Source: a virus. From it: 38,920 nucleotides of DNA. Each line of letters opens with the position of its first letter. Position 1 is the stretch's first letter. Where the stretch lies: IMG/VR virus record IMGVR_UViG_3300044703_000143, positions 1-38,920 of that record; one strand, given 5' to 3'. Of this stretch, positions 33,548-38,920 are shown in pieces. A program made the translations under genes and the position numbers. The notes beneath the pieces were generated by a model. It made no database searches and had not been told where the DNA came from. It saw nothing but the letters and a program-made list of their open reading frames with translations.

Positions 33548-33563
33548 GGGGGCTTACGCCCCC
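33548..33563 (-). terminator. Stem-loop at the capsid gene stop
   Basis: GGGGGC/GCCCCC with a four-base loop that contains the N stop codon (TAA 33556-33554). No U-tract. It may stabilise the abundant capsid message or reduce read-through into M. Confidence 0.5.
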
Positions 33564-34696
33564 TCCTCCGGTGCGGCCGCCGGCTTCGGCGCCGTGACGA
33601 TGTTCTCGACGAAGGAAACGAGGCCGTATTCCTCGACGACGTAATCCTCGTTGACGCTCTCGTAGTTGGCGACGCGGTCGAACTCCGGCTCGTCCTTCAG
33701 CTGCCGGCGCCGCGTCTCTTCCTGCCAGTAGATCGACAGGTTATCGAGGCGGGTGATCAGCAGCGCGTTGGCCGGGAAGAACGGGACGCGGACCGCCGCG
33801 AGGCCGCCGATCTGCTTGGCCGAGGCGAGGATGCGATCGCGGGCCTCGATCTCGGTCGCGGTGTTGGCGGCCTGGTTGATGATCGGGAAATACTTGTCGT
33901 CGACCAGGTCGCGGCCGACGATCACGACCAGCGACGTGTCGTCGCGGTGCCACTCGTCGATCAGACGAACGGCGTCCTTCACCAGGGCGTCGAGGTTGAC
34001 GTAGTCGGCGCGCGCCGTGTCGGCGTTGCCGGCGCCGTTATTCGCGGCCTCGTTGAAGAGCTCGACGTTGTCGGCGACGTAGATCGCCTTGTTCGTGTCC
34101 TTCCCGTCGACCATGACCGGGGCGGTCAGCTCGCCGTCGTCGAGGACGCGCGCCGGGGTATTGGTGCGGATCTTGTGGAGCCAGCCCTCGTTGAGATCCT
34201 GCAGGAGCGGGAACGCGACCTTGTCGGTCTGAAGGGCGGCGTGGGTGCCGTTGAAGCCGACCATGATCCGGTCGCGGGCCTGCTGGCGCAGGATGACGTC
34301 GCGGATGATCGTCTGGAACTCGGGCTTGTGGCGCCAGGCGTCGAGCTTCGAATAGCGGATGCTGTGATCGAAGTTGGTCTGCCGGCAGTGATACCGGCCG
34401 AGAACGCCGAGGTCGGTCGGATCGCCGGGGTTGCGCCGGTTGCCGGCGGCGGTGTTGGTCCGGCTCGCGATCGGGCCGCTGACGTCGATCCCGACCTTCT
34501 CGCCTTCCTGCTGGATGACGGGAACGATATTGATCTTCTGCAGGAAGTCGCTCTGCTCGCGCATGCGCGCCTCGAGCTTCTGCTCGACCTGCGGATCGAC
34601 GGAGAATTTCGTCGTCGCGTCGGCCGCGTCGATCCCGTTCAGGAGCGCGATCTGCGAGACGTAGGCGTTGAAGAGGGCGCGGGTAGTCCTGTGCAT
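33554..34696 (-). CDS. N: Major capsid protein gpN
   Basis: P2 gpN family major capsid protein (380 residues): TRALFNAYVSQIALLNGIDA, SDFLQKINIVPVIQQEGEKV, RQTNFDHSIRYSKLDAWRHK, and the C-terminal LSIYWQEETRRRQLKDEPEF. Length is near P2 N (357), with a short extra Pro/Ala/Glu tail. Preceded by scaffold O, as in P2. Confidence 0.95.
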   Translation of the reverse strand: MHRTTRALFNAYVSQIALLNGIDAADATTKFSVDPQVEQKLEARMREQSDFLQKINIVPVIQQEGEKVGIDVSGPIASRTNTAAGNRRNPGDPTDLGVLGRYHCRQTNFDHSIRYSKLDAWRHKPEFQTIIRDVILRQQARDRIMVGFNGTHAALQTDKVAFPLLQDLNEGWLHKIRTNTPARVLDDGELTAPVMVDGKDTNKAIYVADNVELFNEAANNGAGNADTARADYVNLDALVKDAVRLIDEWHRDDTSLVVIVGRDLVDDKYFPIINQAANTATEIEARDRILASAKQIGGLAAVRVPFFPANALLITRLDNLSIYWQEETRRRQLKDEPEFDRVANYESVNEDYVVEEYGLVSFVENIVTAPKPAAAPEEGA

Positions 34697-34738
34697 CGTA
34701 TTCTATCCTTGTCAGCCTGGGGGCGGAGGCGGGGCGGT

Positions 34739-35596
34739 TCAGCAGTCGGTTTTGGCGAAATTGCCCTGCTCGCCGGTGCCGACGGGGCGGCGGCTCGAGC
34801 TGGCGTCGGTGGTTTCGAGCTTCCCCTTGAGCTCGGTGAGCTGGCCGGAGAGGGCCGCGATCTGGCCGTCAGCCTTCGTCGCGTAGGTGCCGATCGCCGC
34901 GGTGACGGCCTTCCCGAGCTCGGTCGCGAACGCGGCCTGGTCGAAGGGAGCGGCCGCGTTGGTCGCGGGCTCTTCCTTCTTCGGCTGCTCGGCGGGGGTG
35001 CCGGTGAACTTGGCGGCGAAGCCGTCGAGGACGCCCTTCAGCTTGGACGTCCAGTCGTCGGCGCCGCCCGGCGCCGAGGCGTCGAGCTCGAAGGAAACCT
35101 CCATCGCCTCGGAGAAGTGGTTGCCGGCGTCCGTCTTCCGGGCGGCGAGCGGGTTCACCTTCGCCTTGCCGGCGAACTCGAGCATCTCGGTTCCGAGGGA
35201 GGCGGGATTGTCGGTGATCGCGAGGCCGACCAGGCCGGCCTTGCCGGTGCCGGCGAAGTTCGGCGCGATCTCGCACGAGGTGAAGAGCTTCTGGCCCTTC
35301 TTGTTGATCGCGAGCAGCTGGTCGTTGACGTCGAACTGCGCCTCGAGCGCGCGCTTTTTGACGGTCTTCCCGTCGAGCTGCATCTCGAAGTCGGTGGCGC
35401 GGAGGGCGACGACGGAGCCGTAGGCATTGAACGGCGGCTCGGGGCTGAAGCCGGCGATATGCTCGCAGTTGATCCGGGCCGTGTAAGTGGCCGGGGAGTA
35501 GCCCGCGGCCATTTCATTGATCCAGTTCAGGTCGATCGTGCGGCCGTCGACGGTGGCGCCTTCGACGGCGATGCGGAAAAAGCGAGTGAGGGGCAT
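34739..35596 (-). CDS. O: Capsid scaffold/protease gpO
   Basis: P2 gpO family internal scaffold and maturation protease (285 residues). The N-terminal half has the serine-protease residues at P2-like positions: Asp17 (or Asp22), His46 in NCEHIAGFSP and Ser107 in KLFTSCE. The C-terminal half is a scaffolding coiled coil (ALSGQLTELKGKLETTDA). ATG 35596 has GGAG five bases upstream. First gene of the leftward head operon, divergent from P. Confidence 0.94.
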   Translation of the reverse strand: MPLTRFFRIAVEGATVDGRTIDLNWINEMAAGYSPATYTARINCEHIAGFSPEPPFNAYGSVVALRATDFEMQLDGKTVKKRALEAQFDVNDQLLAINKKGQKLFTSCEIAPNFAGTGKAGLVGLAITDNPASLGTEMLEFAGKAKVNPLAARKTDAGNHFSEAMEVSFELDASAPGGADDWTSKLKGVLDGFAAKFTGTPAEQPKKEEPATNAAAPFDQAAFATELGKAVTAAIGTYATKADGQIAALSGQLTELKGKLETTDASSSRRPVGTGEQGNFAKTDC

Positions 35597-35668
35597 GGTG
35601 GCTCCGGTCCTGAATTTCGGTGCCGACGCGCCCCGCCCGGGGGGTTGAAAAGCGGAACGCGCCGGTCG

Positions 35669-35783
35669 CGGCCAAAAGGGACCGGGAAGGGGGCGACGGT
35701 AAAGCGAGGCGTGTTGTAGGAAGCGCCCGCTACAACAGTGGCAGAGGGCGGGAGGGGCGCAGCCGCGGTTAGCGTCGCCGCCA
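35669..35783. promoter_or_regulatory. Late promoter region E (divergent P / O)
   Basis: One dyad, TGTTGT 35712-35717 and ACAACA 35732-35737 (arms TGTTGTAG/CTACAACA), lies between the divergent O and P genes. Rightward, TAGCGT (35770-35775) is a -10-like hexamer seven bases from ATG 35783. Leftward, a start near 35669 would give O a leader of about 72 bases. I found no second dyad in the 186-base gap, so one site probably serves both directions, whereas P2 has separate promoters for P and O. Confidence 0.75.
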
Positions 35784-37612
35784 TGCTGATCGCCCCGATC
35801 GAGAGACCGCTATATGCCGACGTCCGCCGGGAGGCCCGGAGCCTCTACTGGCGGGGCTGGGGCGTCACGCAGATCGCCGACGAGTTCGATCGCCTCGGCC
35901 TGCAGGTCGAGGGCAAGCCGGTTAAGCGGTCGACGATCGAAAGCTGGAAGCAGCGGGAGAAGTGGCAGGAGGCGCCGTCGATTCGCGCCGCGGAAGAGGC
36001 CCTCACGGTCCGATTCCAGATGCTCGTCGCGAAAGAGCAGAAGACCGGCCACGACTTTAAAGAGATCGACCTGCTCGGCCGCCAGATCGAGCGCTTCGAG
36101 CGGTGCCGGCGCTACCGCGATTCCGGCAACGAGGCCGACCTCAATCCGAATATCGCGAATCGGAACAAGGGCGAGAAGAAAAAGCCGCGCCCGAATATGA
36201 TCACGGCCGAGATGGCCGAGCAGCTGCGCGAGGCCTTCCTCGAGCGCTGCTTCGACTATCAGCGGACCTGGTGGGCGAACCGGAACCAGCGGACCCGGTT
36301 CATCCTGAAGAGCCGCCAGATCGGCGCGACCGACTATTTCGCGCACGAGGCGCTGATCGACGCGCTCGAGACGGGCCGAAACCAGATCTTCCTCTCGGCC
36401 TCGCGCCGCCAGGCCGAGATCTTCCGCCGCTATATCGTCGAGTTCGTCTTCCGGGTGACGGGCGAGGTTCTGAAGGGCGAGCACCTCCTGATCGACCGCG
36501 GCGACGACGAGGACGGGAAGCCGCTCGAGCGCCCGACGATCTTCTTCCTCGGCGCCAATTTCCGGACCGCCCAGGGCGAGCACGGGAATTTCTACTACGA
36601 CGAGTGCTTCTGGGCGCAAGCGTTCGACAAGACCGACGACGTCGCCGCAGGCATGGCGAGCCAGAAGCGCTACCGCGAGACCTATTTCTCGACGCCGTCG
36701 ACCAAGTCGCACCAGGCCTTCAAAAAATGGACCGGCGAGAAATTCAACGAGGGCCGCCCGAAGGCCGACTGGACGAAGATCGATACCTACCACGCGGCGC
36801 TGAAGGACGGCGCGCTCGGCGGCGACGGGATCTGGCGCCAGATCGTCACGATCGAGGACGCCGAGCGGGGCGGCTGCGATCTCTTCGACGTCGACGAGCT
36901 CCGCCGGCGCAAGTCGCCGGAGGTCTTCGACAACCTCTATATGTGCAATTTCATCGACGACGCCGAGTCGATGTTCCCGTTCGCGCTGATGCAGCGCTGC
37001 CGGGTCGAGAGTTGGGACAAGTGGAAGGATTTCGACCCTTACGGCCTGCGACCGTTCGGGAACGGCGAGGTCTGGCTCGGCTACGATCCCGACGAAAGCG
37101 CCGCCGGCGATAGTGCCGCCCTGGTCGTCGTCGCCGCGCCGCAGAAGAAAGGCGACAAATTCCGAGTTCTCGAAAAGCACCGGATCAAAGGGCTGCTATT
37201 CGAGGAGCAGGCGGCGCTGATCCTGAAGCAGCTCGACCGCTATAACGTCACCTATATCGGAATCGACGGGCAGGGCGTCGGCGCCTCGGTCTGGCAGCTC
37301 GTCGTCAAGAAATTCCCGATGGCCCGGAAGATCGGCTATTCGGTCGAGAGCAAGACCCGCATGGTCTTGAAGGCGAAGAGCGTGATCCGCGCCGGCCGCC
37401 TCGAGTTCGACGCGAGCGACAAGGATATCGCGCCGAGCTTCATGTCGATCCGGGCCCAGCTGACGAAAAGCCAGAGCCAGATCACCTATGTCGCCAGCCG
37501 CGCCGGCGACACGGGCCACGCCGACGTCGCGATGGCCATCATGCACGTCCTCGATAACGAGCCGCTCGACGGCGAGCTCTCTAGCAAAACCGCTGAAGTG
37601 GAGACTTTCTGA
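35783..37612 (+). CDS. P: Large terminase ATPase gpP
   Basis: P2 gpP family packaging ATPase (609 residues from ATG 35783). The N-terminus is a terminase HTH region (ARSLYWRGWGVTQIADEFDR). The ATPase has the P2-type P loop FILKSRQIGATDYFAHEAL and a Walker-B-like NFYYDECFW. The C-terminal part WLGYDPDESAAGDSAALVVV is nuclease-fold-like. Most landmarks match closely. ATG 35783 lacks a Shine-Dalgarno and lies 45 bases from the dyad arm, so the transcript may start at the ATG; an in-frame GTG at 35738 abuts the dyad and is unlikely. Confidence 0.94.
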   Translation: MLIAPIERPLYADVRREARSLYWRGWGVTQIADEFDRLGLQVEGKPVKRSTIESWKQREKWQEAPSIRAAEEALTVRFQMLVAKEQKTGHDFKEIDLLGRQIERFERCRRYRDSGNEADLNPNIANRNKGEKKKPRPNMITAEMAEQLREAFLERCFDYQRTWWANRNQRTRFILKSRQIGATDYFAHEALIDALETGRNQIFLSASRRQAEIFRRYIVEFVFRVTGEVLKGEHLLIDRGDDEDGKPLERPTIFFLGANFRTAQGEHGNFYYDECFWAQAFDKTDDVAAGMASQKRYRETYFSTPSTKSHQAFKKWTGEKFNEGRPKADWTKIDTYHAALKDGALGGDGIWRQIVTIEDAERGGCDLFDVDELRRRKSPEVFDNLYMCNFIDDAESMFPFALMQRCRVESWDKWKDFDPYGLRPFGNGEVWLGYDPDESAAGDSAALVVVAAPQKKGDKFRVLEKHRIKGLLFEEQAALILKQLDRYNVTYIGIDGQGVGASVWQLVVKKFPMARKIGYSVESKTRMVLKAKSVIRAGRLEFDASDKDIAPSFMSIRAQLTKSQSQITYVASRAGDTGHADVAMAIMHVLDNEPLDGELSSKTAEVETF

Positions 37613-37613
37613 G

Positions 37614-38681
37614 ATGACTGAGCAGCTGACGACGGGCGGCGCCGACGCGCCGGCCGCGAACGACAACGAGGCGGCGCCCTCGCGCGAGATCGAGGCCTTC
37701 ACCTTCGGCGAGCCGGAATCGGTCCTCGATCGGAGCGAGCTGCTCGGCTACGTCCAGATCTGGCAGAACGGGCGCTGGTACGAACCGCCCGTTTCGATGA
37801 ATGGCCTCACGAAGGCCTTCGATCTGCCCGGGCCGCACGGCAGCTGCATCCGGCTGAAGACGAACCTGCTCCTGCGCTATTTCCGGCCGTCGCGCCTGGT
37901 CAGCGCGGCCGACTTCGAGAAGTTCGTCCTCGACTATCTCGCCCTCGGGAACGCCTATTTCGAGCGGCGGAGCAATCGGCTCGGCGGGCCGCTGAGGCTC
38001 GCGCACAGCCTCGCCCGCTACACGCGCCGCGGCGTCGAGGCCGACCGCTTTTTCTTCGTGCCGGGCTATATCTCGCCCGGGCAGACGCAGGAGCACGAGT
38101 TCGAGCTCGGATCCGTCTTCCACCTTCAGCAGTTCCACGTCAGCCAGGAGGTCTACGGCGTCCCGGAGTTCCTGCCCGCCATGCAGGCCGGGCTCCTGGG
38201 CGAGGCCGCGACCCTCTTCCGCCGGCGCTACTATGTGAACGGCAGCCATGCCGGCTTCGTCTTCTACCTCTCGGAGGAGACGATCAGCGAGGGCGGCGCC
38301 GCCAAGATCAAAGAGCAGCTGAAGCGGTCGAAGGGCGTCGGCAATTTCAAAAACCTCTTCATTCATGCGCCGGCCGGCAAAAAAGACGGCGTCCAGATCA
38401 TCCCGATCAGCGAGGTCGCGGCGAAGGACGAGTTCCTTAACGTGAAGCAGGTTTCGCTCGAGGAGATGCTGATGGCGCACCGGACGCCGCCCCAGCTGCT
38501 CGGAATCATTCCGAAGAACTCGGGCGGATTCGGTGATCCGCTGAAGGCGATCGACGCCTTCCAGTGGCTCGAGATCGCGCCGCTGATGAAGCGGATGCTG
38601 ACGATCAACGAGTGGCTGGGCGTCGAGGCGATCGCCTTCGATCCGCTCGAGGGCCTCGCGCCGGCGGCCGCGGCCGCCTAG
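37614..38681 (+). CDS. Q: Portal protein gpQ
   Basis: P2 gpQ family portal (355 residues), the ring through which DNA enters the head: ELLGYVQIWQNGRWYEPPVS, FEKFVLDYLALGNAYFERRS, YGVPEFLPAMQAGLLGEAAT, HRTPPQLLGIIPKNSGGFGD. ATG 37614 follows the P stop by one base with GGAG ten bases upstream. The in-frame extension to 37488 overlaps P and is rejected. It ends in an Ala-rich tail, and its stop shares CTAG with a convergent gene. Confidence 0.94.
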   Translation: MTEQLTTGGADAPAANDNEAAPSREIEAFTFGEPESVLDRSELLGYVQIWQNGRWYEPPVSMNGLTKAFDLPGPHGSCIRLKTNLLLRYFRPSRLVSAADFEKFVLDYLALGNAYFERRSNRLGGPLRLAHSLARYTRRGVEADRFFFVPGYISPGQTQEHEFELGSVFHLQQFHVSQEVYGVPEFLPAMQAGLLGEAATLFRRRYYVNGSHAGFVFYLSEETISEGGAAKIKEQLKRSKGVGNFKNLFIHAPAGKKDGVQIIPISEVAAKDEFLNVKQVSLEEMLMAHRTPPQLLGIIPKNSGGFGDPLKAIDAFQWLEIAPLMKRMLTINEWLGVEAIAFDPLEGLAPAAAAA

Positions 38682-38920
38682 TCGGCCGCCCGGTCGATCG
38701 GGACCAAGGCGACGCCGACCAGGTTCGGCTTGCCAGTCGCGCGATCGACGGCGAACTCGGCTTCAACGCCGACGTCGCAACCGCCGCGGTCTAGGCCAGA
38801 GAAGCGCGGGAGCTGGATCTCGCGGATCGTGCCCAGGAACCGGGGGCGATGGCCTCTCGCCACCTCGTCGATCAATCGGATCCTCACGTCGAGGAGCTGC
38901 TCGCGATCGTCGGCGCACAT
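38678..38920 (-). CDS. Hypothetical protein at the window edge, 80 aa or longer
   Basis: Converges on Q with a four-base overlap (CTAG). It reads EQLLDVRIRLIDEVARGHRP, then FLGTIREIQLPRFSGLDRGG and VEAEFAVDRATGKPNLVGVA, which looks like a real alpha/beta protein, but I recognise no family. A start at 38920 is the last base of the window; the frame may continue beyond. It lies outside the canonical P2 gene set, next to where the right attachment site should be, so it may be a cargo gene or the edge of host DNA. Confidence 0.5.
   Translation of the reverse strand: MCADDREQLLDVRIRLIDEVARGHRPRFLGTIREIQLPRFSGLDRGGCDVGVEAEFAVDRATGKPNLVGVALVPIDRAAD

Noticed and set aside
33947-35719. A 590-codon plus-strand frame opposite N and O
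   Set aside because: Shadow of the capsid and scaffold genes; composition is Val/Gly/Arg/Glu low complexity and it crosses the O promoter region.
35738-35782. GTG at 35738 as the terminase start
   Set aside because: It abuts the ACAACA arm of the late dyad, adds 15 low-complexity residues, and the Ogr-type promoter would start transcription downstream of it.
35810-37180. A 456-codon minus-strand frame inside the terminase gene
   Set aside because: Antisense shadow of P, which has all family landmarks.

Overview
The window is an almost complete P2-like (Peduoviridae-type) temperate phage or prophage in a very GC-rich alphaproteobacterium. The lineage is inferred from the GC bias, a DUF2312/GapR-type gene and the style of the tRNA-Met fragment; Sphingomonadales is a guess. 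Bases 1-44 are the 3' half of an elongator tRNA-Met gene (the attachment core). The reading frame of a large serine recombinase runs antisense into it. The other attachment site is not in the window, and I see no CRISPR array, rRNA or insertion sequence.

Layout. (1) 1-9.8 kb, minus strand: a tightly coupled early operon read leftward. It holds a short HTH regulator, a CII-like regulator, an Ogr/Delta late activator, small proteins, a GapR-like protein, a ParB-like protein, a HerA/FtsK-type ATPase, small zinc-finger proteins and the recombinase. I recognise no P2 gpA-type replication initiator. (2) 9.8-10.6 kb, plus strand: a lysogeny unit with an operator dyad, an XRE repressor that seems to start at ATT behind a perfect Shine-Dalgarno, and a lipoprotein. 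(3) 10.6-35.6 kb, minus strand: late morphogenesis genes in five transcription units: O N M L X holin K orf R S; J I H tail-fibre chaperone, collagen-like fibre, orf; com dam; a cassette of three adhesin/baseplate-like proteins plus a glycosyltransferase; and V W FI FII E/E' T U D. (4) 35.8-38.7 kb, plus strand: terminase ATPase P and portal Q, divergent from O as in P2, followed by a convergent orf at the window edge.

Regulation. Every late unit begins next to one of five copies of a dyad TGTTGT-N14-ACAACA, which resembles the P2 Ogr/P4 Delta site. At three of them (P, V, J) the dyad-to-ATG distance is fixed (44-45 nt), there is no Shine-Dalgarno, and a -10-like hexamer lies 6-7 nt before the ATG; these late mRNAs are probably leaderless. 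A Mu-like Com zinc-finger gene of 57 residues, not noted in P2 itself, overlaps a Dam-type methylase gene by 4 nt. Inverted repeats flank both starts, suggesting Com-type translational control of dam under an Ogr promoter. E/E' keeps the P2-type -1 frameshift (TTTTTTC). Stem-loops sit at the stop codons of capsid, sheath and tube genes.

The most unusual parts are the com-dam unit with its leader structures, the leaderless late promoters, the adhesin/glycosyltransferase cassette with its own late promoter, and a ParB/HerA/GapR early module in place of a recognisable initiator, in a phage using a serine recombinase at a tRNA gene.
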